Shown here piece by piece: positions 17,422 to 27,461 of a stretch of 64,000 nucleotides of DNA (position 1 is its first letter; every line of letters starts with the position of its first letter). The stretch is from positions 2,542,001-2,606,000 of the forward strand of contig NZ_CP102486.1 of assembly GCF_026261605.1 (NCBI RefSeq), in the 5' to 3' direction. The notes beneath the pieces are model-generated. The model was not told where the DNA came from, did no database searches, and was given only the letters and a program-made list of their open reading frames with translations. Both the position numbers and the translations under genes were made by a program. The DNA is from Dechloromonas sp. A34. Lineage in GTDB: Bacteria > Pseudomonadota > Gammaproteobacteria > Burkholderiales > Rhodocyclaceae.

Positions 17422-20205
17422 TTACTTCTTCGACTTGATCAGATCCTGCACGGCATCCTTTGCGTTACCTACCGTTGCCTCTCCATCTTTGTATACCTGC
17501 CTGGCTGATTGCCACATCAGCGACTTCTTCGATGCCAATGTCCCGTCGTCAGTCTTGATGATTTCAGCCTTGCCGTCGAATTCTTCGCGCTTCGCTGCGG
17601 CCTCGCCGTGAATCTGGACGGCGCGTCGCTGCACTTCCTCGCGCACGGGCGAAGGTGGTTCGGTTTTCTGTTCCAGCGGTCGACTTGGATTGCTGCTAAA
17701 GCGAGAGGTCTTGGTCACTTGAGCCTGGTGAGTTGCGTTGATATCCGGGGTGATGGCGACATCATGCAACTGCTCATTATGGAGGTCGCGGACGTCTCCA
17801 AAGGAGGTCGGGAGACTGCTCCCATCCGAAATAACCCGGTTCGGGCGCAATGACTGGCGGGCCAGTTCGGCCGACATCAAGGCGTGAGCGGCGGCGCTGT
17901 TGCCACCGTAGGTCTGGGCGTACCGGAGGAACATCTTCATATTGTGCGGGTCTTGGGCGATGTCGATGGAGATGGATTCGCCCTTGTCGTAGGCGGACGA
18001 TACACGTTCCGCAAAACTGGTACGGTCGGCAAGAGTGGCATCCGCCCGCTCGGAACGGGCCCGCGTCGAACCGAGGCGGGACGACATCTCGCGGGCCTCG
18101 CTCGCGTCGTTCGAGAGCGCCTGCAGATAGCTGGCGTCCCTCGATACCCGGTCACCGAATTGTTTGAAGGCTACCAACTGCTCCCCACTTAGGCTGGACA
18201 ACGCTTTCTGTTCCTGGGCGGAAAGGCTCGACTGGTAGGATTTGTCGGCGCTGGTGTGAAGTTCAGCACCGGCGACTTTTGCATTCACGCCGACATGGGC
18301 GGCCGCACCGAAAGCGATGCGCGCAACCTGCGCTTGGCTGAGACCGGTGCTCTGGGCAAGGCTTTGCGTGATCTGATCTAGCTGGTTCAGCGTGTCGCCC
18401 ATTTGCTCGAAGCTACTGGTGCTGGAACCGCTGCTGTTGCGCGTGGAGCGAAGCTTTTTGAGCCCGCGAGAAAACACTTCAGATAGTGCTGCCGATTGCT
18501 CCGTGGTCGCTGACACGGCTTCACCACGCGCCGCGTCGACCTGCCGGCTGGCTTGCTGCACATCCTGTTCGGATACACGCATCGAGACTACTCGCGAAGC
18601 GAATCCCTGATTGCGCAACAGGCTGACAGCAGTTCGGCTGGTGAGCGCGTTCGATGAGAACGTATTTCCAGAGAGGTCGTTTTGCCAGCTGCTCATGAAC
18701 GCCGATGTACGGTTGGGTGCCAGTTGCATCTGGTCCATACCGACATTCCCCATTGAGACGTTACCAACGGTGGCGGCCGAGGTGCCGCCCGAGATCATCC
18801 CTTGTAGCCCCGACAAGCCACCGACCAGCGCTGTTCCAAAGTTTTCCATGCGCTTCAGGGCGGCCCAGGCAATGAATGGAATACTGATGGCGAGGTAACC
18901 GACAACGGCCTCTCCCGAGATTGCCCGCGAATAGATCGTCGAAGCCGTCTGCAATGCCAGCGATTTGCCCCCCGTTCCGAGGTCGGCAGCGGCGGCGAGG
19001 TCGTAAGCCGCGTAGATCGAAGCCATGTAGTTCAGGATGGCGTAGAGCGGCGGCCACAACTGAATCCAGATCAGCACCGCTGCATAGCCCTTGAAGGCGA
19101 GCATTGTCTCGCGGCCGCTAGTGAGCAGGAGCAGCAGGACCATGAGGGGGAACATCGCGTAGGTCACCGCCTCGACCACGTTGCGGAACACGGGCAGTGC
19201 CTGTTCGGCCACCTTGCCGTAATTGAGCCAAGAAGCATTCTGCTGGGCCACTGCCTGGGCGCGGCCGACCGCCAGAACCATCGCCGCCGGATCATTGACC
19301 TTCTGGCCGACGATCTTGCTGGTGTCCTCGATGGCATTGAGCATGGCGTTCTGCCGGATGAGATCAGCTGCCGTCGCTGCTGCGGTGGCAATACTGTTCT
19401 TGATATAGGCCTGCTGGATTTGTCCGGCGATGGCCGCTGCAGCAGCGGCACCGGGCAAGGTTGGGTTGAGTTGGAAGGCCAGGCGCCCCTGGATGCGGCT
19501 GATCTGGGCCGGCAATCGGCCATTGAGGCTCAGGTACACATTGGGGCAGGTATCGACGCCGACACTGGCGCCGGCACTGGTCAGCGTACTGAAGCGCGCC
19601 GGATTGGGTGAGGCCATCAGCGGCCAGACATCATCCGATGCAGAAAAGACAGCCGGATCGAGCGTGCCGTCGATCAGATCATAAGTCGTGCAGTTATGGA
19701 TAAAGTTGATCAGGTCGGTGCGGAAGGCCGGATCCTGAAATACCACATTGCCGGTTTCGCGGATCAGACGGTTTCCGAACATCAGTCCGTTCTGCTGATA
19801 ACTCAGTTCGACCGGCAGGGCGCCGACGCCCGGGATGACCTGGAAGGCGGTCTCGAACAGACTGGTCAGCGTGTTGCCGATCGTACTGGTGATGCCGCCC
19901 AACGCGGCCACCCCGAACGGCACGTTGCTAACAACTTTGACGGCCGAACCGCCGACCTTGTCCACGATGCCTACCGTAACCTTGGGCACAATCAGCACCG
20001 AAAAGACCAGCACGACCGTGCCCAGCCACTTCCAGCCCTGTAATTTCTCGGGGGCGAAAGCGTAGGCAATCAGGGCCGCCACAAAACCGCAGAAGGCCAC
20101 GGCCGCCAGGGCAGCGGCATAATCGCCTGAAGCGTGGATCGCGGCGGCGGCATTGAAGACGCCGAACAGACTGTCGGCATTCTGGTAGGCGTAGATTTCC
20201 CACAT
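17422..20205 (-). CDS. traG: TraG, F-type mating-pair stabilisation protein
   Basis: 927 residues, the length of F-type TraG. The N-terminal half is polytopic: hydrophobic helices near residues 30-75, 95-125 and 345-460. It is followed by a long, soluble, Ser/Gln/Ala-rich C-terminal region that reaches the periplasm or, in F, contributes to mating-pair stabilisation and entry-exclusion recognition. It is the last gene of the operon; AGGAGA precedes the ATG. Together with TraH and TraN it would stabilise donor-recipient contact. Confidence 0.92.
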   Translation of the reverse strand: MWEIYAYQNADSLFGVFNAAAAIHASGDYAAALAAVAFCGFVAALIAYAFAPEKLQGWKWLGTVVLVFSVLIVPKVTVGIVDKVGGSAVKVVSNVPFGVAALGGITSTIGNTLTSLFETAFQVIPGVGALPVELSYQQNGLMFGNRLIRETGNVVFQDPAFRTDLINFIHNCTTYDLIDGTLDPAVFSASDDVWPLMASPNPARFSTLTSAGASVGVDTCPNVYLSLNGRLPAQISRIQGRLAFQLNPTLPGAAAAAAIAGQIQQAYIKNSIATAAATAADLIRQNAMLNAIEDTSKIVGQKVNDPAAMVLAVGRAQAVAQQNASWLNYGKVAEQALPVFRNVVEAVTYAMFPLMVLLLLLTSGRETMLAFKGYAAVLIWIQLWPPLYAILNYMASIYAAYDLAAAADLGTGGKSLALQTASTIYSRAISGEAVVGYLAISIPFIAWAALKRMENFGTALVGGLSGLQGMISGGTSAATVGNVSMGNVGMDQMQLAPNRTSAFMSSWQNDLSGNTFSSNALTSRTAVSLLRNQGFASRVVSMRVSEQDVQQASRQVDAARGEAVSATTEQSAALSEVFSRGLKKLRSTRNSSGSSTSSFEQMGDTLNQLDQITQSLAQSTGLSQAQVARIAFGAAAHVGVNAKVAGAELHTSADKSYQSSLSAQEQKALSSLSGEQLVAFKQFGDRVSRDASYLQALSNDASEAREMSSRLGSTRARSERADATLADRTSFAERVSSAYDKGESISIDIAQDPHNMKMFLRYAQTYGGNSAAAHALMSAELARQSLRPNRVISDGSSLPTSFGDVRDLHNEQLHDVAITPDINATHQAQVTKTSRFSSNPSRPLEQKTEPPSPVREEVQRRAVQIHGEAAAKREEFDGKAEIIKTDDGTLASKKSLMWQSARQVYKDGEATVGNAKDAVQDLIKSKK

Positions 20206-20238
20206 GCTGCGTTCTCCTGTCGCGCTATTGCTTCGTCT

Positions 20239-21687
20239 CTATTGCGACAGGTAAGCTGCCTGCTGACCGAGCATGTCCATCACGTGTTGCGGCATGCTGG
20301 AGCGCAGTTGGCGTTCGAGTTGCTCCAGGTGGTTTGATACCGCCCGGAAGGAGCCGACCTTCTGGTAGAGCAGATTCTTTTCCTGGGAGAGTTGCATAAG
20401 CATGGCCTGCGCGCGCTGGCGAACCTGGTTGGCCTGCTCCCGTTGTGACTGCTGCAAGGTGTAGTTCTTATCCAGCGCAGCCATGCCCAGACGTAGATTA
20501 CGTTCAAGAAAAACATAGGCGTAGTCGGCGGCAATCACGTCGCGGTACTGGGCGATCAAGCTGTCGGCTAAGCCCGATCCCGGGATGCTGGTACCGATGG
20601 ACAACATCTTGTAGACCGGCTCGCTGGTCTGGTTGACGAAACCGACCTCGGCCGAGTTATTGGGAATGGCGGTGCGCGTCGTGATCTTCTCGGCAATGGA
20701 GCGCATGATCGCCTCGACCTTGGCGGTAAAGGGCGTGTGGGTGTACGCGGTGTTCAAGGTGACGACATCGCAATTGCTGTAGTCATTGCACTTCAAGACA
20801 TGCTGCACGACATCGGTGCCAGCGGCTGCGCCCTGGCCGTAGAGCAACTGGCTGATCGAGGTCAGCGTCGGGGCAATCGGCTCGGGGTCGCGTGCCGACT
20901 CTTCCGGGTAATAGATGATGGTGCCGACCAGACTCATGATCAGTTCGCGCTCTTGATCATCCAGATAGGCACCGGTGTACTGCAAGGCTTTCCAGGTCAG
21001 GTTGCCGACGAAGGGCGCCTTGTTTTTCACCTTGGGGTCGCCCGAGGAACGTGCCGAGGAGAGAATGCTGGGCCGATCTGTCGCGCAACGCCGACGGGCT
21101 GCATCGCGGTCGCTTTCCATGCCCATCTCGATGGCCAGATCAGCGCAGGTCTCCTGAGAGCTGTAGCCAATCGACTCAGCCGCCGTGCTAACAATGGCCT
21201 TGGCAGTTTCGCAGGAATTGATACGGGCGTTGTTGATCCAGGTCTCGAGTCCCTTGGCCCACTTGGTCAGCCCGCCCAGCAGCGGCGAGACCGCCTCCAA
21301 GGCGAGTTGAAAAGCGATCCCCGGCAGGGCGGCCGTGATGTTCCTCAGCATGTTCTTGAATTCGGTTGCCGAAATGTGCGAGAAGGAACCGCCAAAGACG
21401 TCGATGCCGCCGCAGCCGGCTTTGGCGCTGGGGAACTGGATAGCGGCCAGCTGATAAACCTTGTTCGGCGAACGCATCATCAGGCTGCCGCCGGTGTAGG
21501 TATTGAAGGTCTGGCCACGGAAGGCACCCGGTGCCGTGTAGTTACCGATGGCGCCCAGATTGTTGAACATGTTGTTGACCTCGCTGTTGAGGTCGCCGGC
21601 CTGCAGTTGAACGGATGGGGTCGCCAGCAGCAACGCCAGGATGGCGGCAGCGCTACGTCGAAAATGGGTATGGTCGTAATGTGTCAT
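20239..21687 (-). CDS. traH: TraH, conjugative pilus assembly protein
   Basis: 482 residues starting at the ATG at 21687, which has GGAGGTG upstream and overlaps the traF stop (ATGA 21684-21687); the frame is open further upstream but that part is antisense noise. A signal peptide (LLLATPSVQLQA|GDLN) and the family opening LNSEVNNMFNNLGAIGNYT identify TraH. The C-terminal 150 residues are rich in Q/E and form likely coiled coils, as in F TraH. It acts in the periplasm/outer membrane for pilus extension. Confidence 0.93.
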   Translation of the reverse strand: MTHYDHTHFRRSAAAILALLLATPSVQLQAGDLNSEVNNMFNNLGAIGNYTAPGAFRGQTFNTYTGGSLMMRSPNKVYQLAAIQFPSAKAGCGGIDVFGGSFSHISATEFKNMLRNITAALPGIAFQLALEAVSPLLGGLTKWAKGLETWINNARINSCETAKAIVSTAAESIGYSSQETCADLAIEMGMESDRDAARRRCATDRPSILSSARSSGDPKVKNKAPFVGNLTWKALQYTGAYLDDQERELIMSLVGTIIYYPEESARDPEPIAPTLTSISQLLYGQGAAAGTDVVQHVLKCNDYSNCDVVTLNTAYTHTPFTAKVEAIMRSIAEKITTRTAIPNNSAEVGFVNQTSEPVYKMLSIGTSIPGSGLADSLIAQYRDVIAADYAYVFLERNLRLGMAALDKNYTLQQSQREQANQVRQRAQAMLMQLSQEKNLLYQKVGSFRAVSNHLEQLERQLRSSMPQHVMDMLGQQAAYLSQ

Positions 21688-22547
21688 GGCACCTCCGGGG
21701 GTAGGGCGAGACCTTGTGTGGTGGTGGGCAGCATGGTTTCGGCTTGAGGGCCGGTCACAGTGGCGATCCGCTCGAGTAACTGAGACTCCGAGAGCACGCC
21801 GAAGCCGATCGGGGTGATCTTTCCGGTGAAGGGCTGGGCCAGAAAAACGGCGGGCACTTGGCTGACTTTCAGGGCGGTGGCAATGCCGTTGTCCGGGCGG
21901 GCATTGGGAAAATTCGGGAGCGGGCCACCGTCCACGCTGATGGCGACGACCTGGATACCGTGACGGGCCTGGAAGGCTGCCAACGTCGGCGCGAAGGCAT
22001 GGCAATACGGGCAATCCGAGCGGTAGAAGAAGAACAGGATGTGATCCTTGCCCAAGTCGGCGATGGCGCGCGAGCGATCCACCAACTCGGCCTGGTCGAA
22101 GACTTCCAAGGCCTTGGCATTGACCGGGCGGCCCTGCAGGGTGGGGTCCAGTTGCGGTGTAGCCCAGGCCACGCGCTGCGCGACGTCGGCGAAATAGGAA
22201 GCGCGGGCGACGACCTGGGACTCCAGTACCATGTAGCGCCGGACATTGGCTTCGCTCGGTCGCATGATGGCGATGTTGCGCGTCTCTTCCAGGGTTTTCT
22301 GGAGACGTTCGAATTCGACCAGTTCCGGTGCGCGCGAGGGGTGAGCCGGTGGTGCAGTTGCTGTGGACTTGCCCGGTGGTAATGGATGTTCAAGCTCCTC
22401 GGGCATCGGCTCTTCATAAAAATGCCAGCCGCGCCAGCTGTCGCCCCAGTAACGGGAAGCAGCATCCTGGGCTACTGCACCATGGCTGCCGAGCATTACG
22501 GCAAAGGTCAGCAGCAGGAGGCGGGCGGGGCGGTTGTGGATCGTCAT
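21684..22547 (-). CDS. traF: TraF, thioredoxin-like pilus assembly protein
   Basis: 287 residues with a signal peptide (GSHGAVA|QDAA) and a C-terminal thioredoxin fold carrying an active CPYC site (Cys179, Cys182). F-plasmid TraF lacks the CXXC, while TraF homologues in other F-type systems, as here, keep it. This suggests real disulfide activity that could serve Cys-rich TraN, TraU and TraH. Coupled to traH by an ATGA overlap. Confidence 0.92.
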   Translation of the reverse strand: MTIHNRPARLLLLTFAVMLGSHGAVAQDAASRYWGDSWRGWHFYEEPMPEELEHPLPPGKSTATAPPAHPSRAPELVEFERLQKTLEETRNIAIMRPSEANVRRYMVLESQVVARASYFADVAQRVAWATPQLDPTLQGRPVNAKALEVFDQAELVDRSRAIADLGKDHILFFFYRSDCPYCHAFAPTLAAFQARHGIQVVAISVDGGPLPNFPNARPDNGIATALKVSQVPAVFLAQPFTGKITPIGFGVLSESQLLERIATVTGPQAETMLPTTTQGLALPPEVP

Positions 22548-22555
22548 GCGTGGCT

Positions 22556-22930
22556 CTACTTCAGGGATTGCGGTGTCCGGCCATCGAGGCAGTAATTAAT
22601 GCCGAAATCCATGGTCTGGCGGCGTGGGCTCGAGGCACCGGGCAGCAAAACCCCGTCCTGCCACAACCTGACGTTCAAGCGGGCACACCCAGCCTGGGCG
22701 TAACGCTTCTCGGTCGTGACATCGATATAAATCGGCGAAGTGGCAGAAAATCGCAGGGTGAGCGCATCGGCAATTTCGCCGCTGAGGATGCCGTGGGCCT
22801 CGCCATTGACTGATTGGAGGGCAGCCAACATGACCGGCCGCGGATCCAATACCGGGGCTCTGGGCATTTCGTCGGCAAGGACGAGCGATGCGAGTCCGGC
22901 GAGCAATGCAGCGGCGTAGGCGATCTTCAT
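22556..22930 (-). CDS. Unknown periplasmic protein of the transfer operon
   Basis: 124 residues from the ATG at 22930, which overlaps the traN stop (ATGA) and has GGAAG upstream. A signal peptide (AGLASLVLA|DEMP) indicates export. Two cysteines (AGCARLN, NYCLDG) may pair. The mid-section SATSPIYIDVTTEKRY is beta-rich. No F-plasmid homologue is recognised; the position between traN and traF, with overlap on one side, supports a role in the transfer apparatus. Confidence 0.7.
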   Translation of the reverse strand: MKIAYAAALLAGLASLVLADEMPRAPVLDPRPVMLAALQSVNGEAHGILSGEIADALTLRFSATSPIYIDVTTEKRYAQAGCARLNVRLWQDGVLLPGASSPRRQTMDFGINYCLDGRTPQSLK

Positions 22931-25046
22931 TGGCACTTCCCTTGTCCGTAGTAGCAAGTCGTCAGGCGCGCGGCATTGCTGCCCTGCAGCGCGCCGGTAT
23001 TGGGCAGCGTCGGGACGATGGAGGCGTAGAACTCGGTGAGGTCCATCGCCGCAAAATTGAGGCTCTGGAGTTGCGCGATGGTGAAGCCCGAGCAGTCTGG
23101 ACTTTCGCCCGAACCCCAGCCCTTGCCGACCTGCACGCGGCCCTGCTCATTGACGATGCGGGCCAGTTTGCTGTTGAAGCAACACTTGCCGGTGCTGTGT
23201 TCGAGGCAGGAGACGCATTTGCCGAAGAGACGGAAGCAGGAGGAGCACCAGGTGCCGACGGTATGGCACAGGCCGGCCCCTTCCTTCATGGCGAGTTTGC
23301 CTTCTTCCTCGTTGCAGGACGACATCGACATGATGATGTAGATGACGATCGCGATGACCAGAGACCAGGGGTCGAAGGCGACGACCAGGCTCTCACCGGA
23401 ATAGAGCACGGCCGAGCTGGCCGGCAGGGCCGTACCGTTGACCGCGACGGTGATGCCATAAGTGGTGAAGCTACCGCTGAAACCGCCGCCCAGCAGCAAG
23501 GCTTGCATGCCCTGGTAGAGGAACTCGCGGTTCTGGGAATTCATCAGCACGTCGTAGACCAAACTTGAACCGGTGCCGAACAGGCTCTGATTGGTCATGC
23601 CGGCGCCAGCCGAATCCGAACTGCAACAGTTCTTCAGCAGGCGATGGCGGCAGCGATTGCCTTCCCCCTTGAAGACCTGCATTTTGCTGGTGTCGAGATA
23701 CACGCCGGCTTCGCGTCCGGCTTCCATCAGCGACATCGAACGGGCAAAGTCGGCATCGTTGGTGTAACTGGTGTTGAAGCAGTTCGTACCCAGGCAATAG
23801 ACGTTGGTCGGGCAGTTCGAGGCGGTGGTTGCGGTTTGCGCGGCGACGGGGCAGGTAAAGGTGTCCTGGGTTATCTCGCACAGCCCGCTGCCGACATTCA
23901 TTTGCTTGCAGGTGCTGCTGAGTGGCGAGCAGCCGCTGCTAGCCAGCGCTGCGCACTCGTCGACCGGGGCACCCGAAGTGCAGGTCAGGGTGCGCTCATA
24001 GGACCAGCAGGCACGGGCCACGGGACGGCCTTCGATAGCCTTGGTCGCCGGGCCGTCGACACAGGTGTCGGCAGTGGTGATGGCGCAGCGCCCACCGGCG
24101 TTCAGCACGGCGCTCTTGTCGACCCAGACATCGGTTTCGTGTTGCACCATGGCCGGCTGAACGAACGACAGTGGCAAGTTCCACTTCACGAGCCCGGCAA
24201 AGCCGCTGAACTGGAAGGTGTAATTGCACATCCCGGCCGTGCAGCCTGAACCCGGCATCATGTTGACTGTGAACGGCCTCCAGCAACTGCCCTCCCAATG
24301 CGGGGAAAGGTTGGTGACATAGGTGGCCTGGCTGGCCGGTGTGGTCGGCAGGTCTACGGTCTGCCAGCCGATGCAGGCACCCCGGCCACCGGCCGCATAG
24401 AAGCGAAAACGCTGCAGCCCATCGCTGCGCAGTTGGCATTGCGCTTCCGCCACCATGTAGTCGGCGCCGTTGCGGTTGACTTGGCCGTGGGCGACCCAGG
24501 TTCCTTCAACGCAACTGGGCTGGAGGTCTATCTCAACTGTCAAATCGCGCCGCGTCGTGTAGTTGCCGACACCACTGTAGCGGTTGCAGATCTTGGTCGT
24601 TGTGCCCGCCGCGGTGCTGACCTCGGCGGTGGTGCAGCCCGAATAATAGTCGGCCAGGCTACCCAAGGCGCTCGACGGATGGCGGGCGATGTCGCGGGCC
24701 GCAGTGACCGCCGGATCGTAGGCGGAGATCGCCGGGCGGGGGGTGTTGGCCGAACTCAGTGCGCCATCCTGGGCCTGGCAGACCGGATCGTTGGCGCTGG
24801 CCGCGCAGGTGCTCAGGCGGACATTGGCTGCACCCGACAGGTTGGGCTGGCCGTAATAAGCCGTTTCGGGGGCGTCGTTGTGTACTCGGGCACGGCGCTC
24901 GAGGCGCTGGGCATATTAACCGTGCCGCGAATGACCGGGTTGGCTACCTGGCCGGCGGCGGTGCCTTCTTCAAACGGCCCGGCGATAGCGGCGCTCTGCG
25001 TCGTGACGAAGCAGAACAGCGTGATCCAGATGATCAGGCGGCGCAT
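22927..25046 (-). pseudogene. traN: TraN, Cys-rich mating-pair adhesin, frame broken once
   Basis: Outer-membrane protein that contacts the recipient. The main frame (22927-24666 and upstream) is extremely cysteine-rich (over 40 Cys) with the TraN C-terminal pattern (RLLKNCC...GKCCFNSKLARIVNEQGR). The signal peptide and first residues (MRRLIIWITLFCFVTTQSA) lie in another frame starting at 25046. The frames join if one base is added to the five-G run at 24868-24872 (C on the coding strand), giving TPPETAYYGQPNLSGAANV. As given, TraN would be truncated early. SD AGGTGA precedes the start. Confidence 0.9.
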
Positions 25047-25055
25047 GGCGATCAC

Positions 25056-25814
25056 CTATCCTTTGATGCGTTTCAGGAAGAGTTCGACGGCGGGGCTGAA
25101 GGCAGGCGCCGAGCGCTGCATGTGTTCCAGGGCGTAATCCAGGCTGACGTCACCGGTCGAGCGCAGGAAACTGTCGGCGGGCGCGCAACTGCCACTGGCA
25201 CAGGCAACGGGACGTGTGCCGTCGCGCACCAAGACGAAGCTGGGTACCTTCGTGATGGCGAAGCGGTCGAAGGCCAGCGGATCGATCTGGATTGCTACCT
25301 GCCGTTTGCCGATCAATCCCTGGACCTGAGCAACCGTATCGCGCAGCAAACCGTTGGCAAAGCCGCGGATGACGATAGTGGCCTTGGCGCGAGCCGCCTG
25401 GTCGACCAGACGTTGCAGCGTGGCGCGGGGCATGGTCAGGCTGACGAAGATGAAAAGTCCTGGCCCGGCAGTAAGCCCCTGCGCCTGAGTCATCGCGTCG
25501 GATTGCCCGGCATAGCCGCGGGCCAGCGCTTCCAGGTCGACCGGTATTTGGGTCGCTGGTTGGGGTAGCGTCTCAAGGTTTGGACTGGTCAACGGAGTGG
25601 ATCGCTGTCCAGCGTCGTCAGGCAGGGCGAACTTCTGCCGCGCCAACTCGATATCTTGCTCGGTGACGGTGGGGGTCTCGCGCCGGGCGCGTTCGATGTC
25701 CGCCTCCGTGACGATCGGCATTGTCTGCGCCAGAGCCGAACTGCCGGCAGCGAGCGCGGCGCTTAGACCGAGGATCAGGGTGGCGAAGGGATGATGGAAG
25801 TCAGTAGCCGACAC
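25056..25814 (-). CDS. trbC: TrbC, F-type pilin assembly protein
   Basis: 252 residues with a signal peptide and the TrbC core (LFIFVSLTMPRATLQRLVDQA, then VPSFVLV), a thioredoxin-like fold without CXXC. The start is GTG at 25814 with AAGGA six bases upstream, overlapping the traU stop by 14 bases. In F, TrbC acts in the periplasm together with TraW in pilus assembly; here traW lies just upstream, separated by traU. Confidence 0.9.
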   Translation of the reverse strand: MSATDFHHPFATLILGLSAALAAGSSALAQTMPIVTEADIERARRETPTVTEQDIELARQKFALPDDAGQRSTPLTSPNLETLPQPATQIPVDLEALARGYAGQSDAMTQAQGLTAGPGLFIFVSLTMPRATLQRLVDQAARAKATIVIRGFANGLLRDTVAQVQGLIGKRQVAIQIDPLAFDRFAITKVPSFVLVRDGTRPVACASGSCAPADSFLRSTGDVSLDYALEHMQRSAPAFSPAVELFLKRIKG

Positions 25815-26829
25815 AGCAATTCCTTTTACGAAACAACATGAAGGCGAAGTCCTCGCCGCGTACCGGGTATTCCTTGCCGGCCCCCCAGAGCACGGTGGTC
25901 CGCCCGAAGGGCTGGCAACAACGGCCGCCTTCCTTGTCGGTGTTGGGAATGGGATAGGTGAGTTGGGTTTTGTAGGCAGTCTTGTCCATCACTGGCTCGA
26001 AGTACGGCCCGCACAGGCCGTCTTTGCCATGCCAGCCCCAGGCCACCAACTCACGGTGCATCTTGGCGCTCAAGCGCTGGGCCATCAGCGCGGCAGTCCG
26101 CACGCCACCCAGGTGGTAGGGAACGTGCCCATTGAGCGGATAGATGCCGCCTTGGCAACCAGCGCACCAGAACATCTCGCGTATGCCGAAGCCAACCGAG
26201 GCTGCGACGCAATCGGCGGCGCATGCGGCAATGGCGGCCGGATTGGCGAACAGCACGGCATCGGGATTGAGGATCAAGGTGAGTTCGTCGTCGGCCCACA
26301 AGGGATCGACCTCGGTCATGTAGGCCAGGTCGAAGGAGCTCTTTTCCAGGCAGGGAAAGTCGGTGACGACTTCCAGCCAGTACATCACCGGGTTCAGGTA
26401 GTAATGCGCCTGATAGAACCCGCCACCGTCGCCATCGCCTTCCGGCCGGGTAAAGCGAGCCGCCTCGGGGGCCGGGATGCCCGGATCAAGGTCGACCCCG
26501 CCGAGCGAGACGAGGCAGAAGGGTTTGCGCACCACTTCGACATGGCGCGCCGGCTCCCAGAAACCGATGGACAGACCGACGATCGGATTGACCAGACAAC
26601 TGCAGACGGGATTGGGCGGATTGTCGGTATCTTCCTGGTCGCCGAAATTGGCGATGCGCGCACTACCAATGCTGATCGGCAGGATGCAGGACCAGCAGAT
26701 ATCGGTGATCGGATTCGGAAACTTGCCGGTGCAGGTGGCGGTACCGGCGGCCAGGGCTGGCAGGGAGGAGAAGCCGAGGAGGAACGCCAGAAGGAAAGGG
26801 AGACTGTTCACGAAGTAGCGTTGGCTCAT
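25801..26829 (-). CDS. traU: TraU, DNA-transfer/pilus assembly protein
   Basis: 342 residues from the ATG at 26829 (GGAGGTCG upstream; ATGA overlap with traW). A signal peptide (SSLPALA|AGTATC) and the TraU hallmarks are visible: early TCTGKFPNPITDICWSCI, conserved cysteines throughout (CSCLVNP, CAGCQGG), and a C-terminal RCCQPFGRTT. TraU is periplasmic and needed mainly for DNA transfer rather than pilus formation in F. Confidence 0.94.
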   Translation of the reverse strand: MSQRYFVNSLPFLLAFLLGFSSLPALAAGTATCTGKFPNPITDICWSCILPISIGSARIANFGDQEDTDNPPNPVCSCLVNPIVGLSIGFWEPARHVEVVRKPFCLVSLGGVDLDPGIPAPEAARFTRPEGDGDGGGFYQAHYYLNPVMYWLEVVTDFPCLEKSSFDLAYMTEVDPLWADDELTLILNPDAVLFANPAAIAACAADCVAASVGFGIREMFWCAGCQGGIYPLNGHVPYHLGGVRTAALMAQRLSAKMHRELVAWGWHGKDGLCGPYFEPVMDKTAYKTQLTYPIPNTDKEGGRCCQPFGRTTVLWGAGKEYPVRGEDFAFMLFRKRNCCVGY

Positions 26830-27461
26830 GGCGCGACCTCCAGTTCGTCGATGCGCAGGCGCAGCCCTTCCTGCGATACGAGGGCCGGAACCTGGGTGAT
26901 GCCCAGGCGGCGGGTGAGCAGACCCTGCTGATCGAAATAGACCGGCATGCGCCATGACTTCATCAGGTCGAGATAGGAACCGCCGACCAGGATCGGTTTG
27001 ACTCGCCCCTGGTAGAAGGCGATCAACTGCCGGGCACGGCCGACCTGGCGCGCGTCGCGCCCATCGAAAAAGAGCAGATGCCGGGATAGCGAGACCACTT
27101 CCAGCGGGTTCTTGCGGGTACCGGCGGCAAACAGCAACTCGCCCTGGGGGCCGAGAATATTGCGATCGAGTGCGAAGCTCGGGTCGAAGTAGAAGGTCCT
27201 GGCTGTCTCGGTCGAATGCAGGCCTGCGACCGGTGGCGGGTTTTTGACGGTTGCGATACCGCGTTCCCGGGCCTGTTCTTCGAGGCGCTTGAGTTCGCCG
27301 CTGCGCTCCTTGTCGCGCAATCGTTGCTTGATCATTTGCAGCAGATGCGGTTCGCTGATCTCATAGGTCGGCCCGATGACGCCCAGATCAAGGGCCGGCG
27401 CGCCCGGTGCGACCAGCAGCAGTGCGAAGAGCAGGGGAATGGTGGCGATCAGGCGTTTCAT
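26826..27461 (-). CDS. traW: TraW, pilus assembly protein
   Basis: 211 residues, signal peptide ending near APA|LDLG, then the typical LGVIGPTYEISEPHLLQMI opening of TraW and a C-terminal KPILVGGSYLDLMKSWRMPVYFDQ-like region (quoted in parts) of thioredoxin-like character. TraW acts in the periplasm with TrbC and TraU. Overlaps traU and the upstream unknown gene by 4 bases each. Confidence 0.92.
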   Translation of the reverse strand: MKRLIATIPLLFALLLVAPGAPALDLGVIGPTYEISEPHLLQMIKQRLRDKERSGELKRLEEQARERGIATVKNPPPVAGLHSTETARTFYFDPSFALDRNILGPQGELLFAAGTRKNPLEVVSLSRHLLFFDGRDARQVGRARQLIAFYQGRVKPILVGGSYLDLMKSWRMPVYFDQQGLLTRRLGITQVPALVSQEGLRLRIDELEVAP

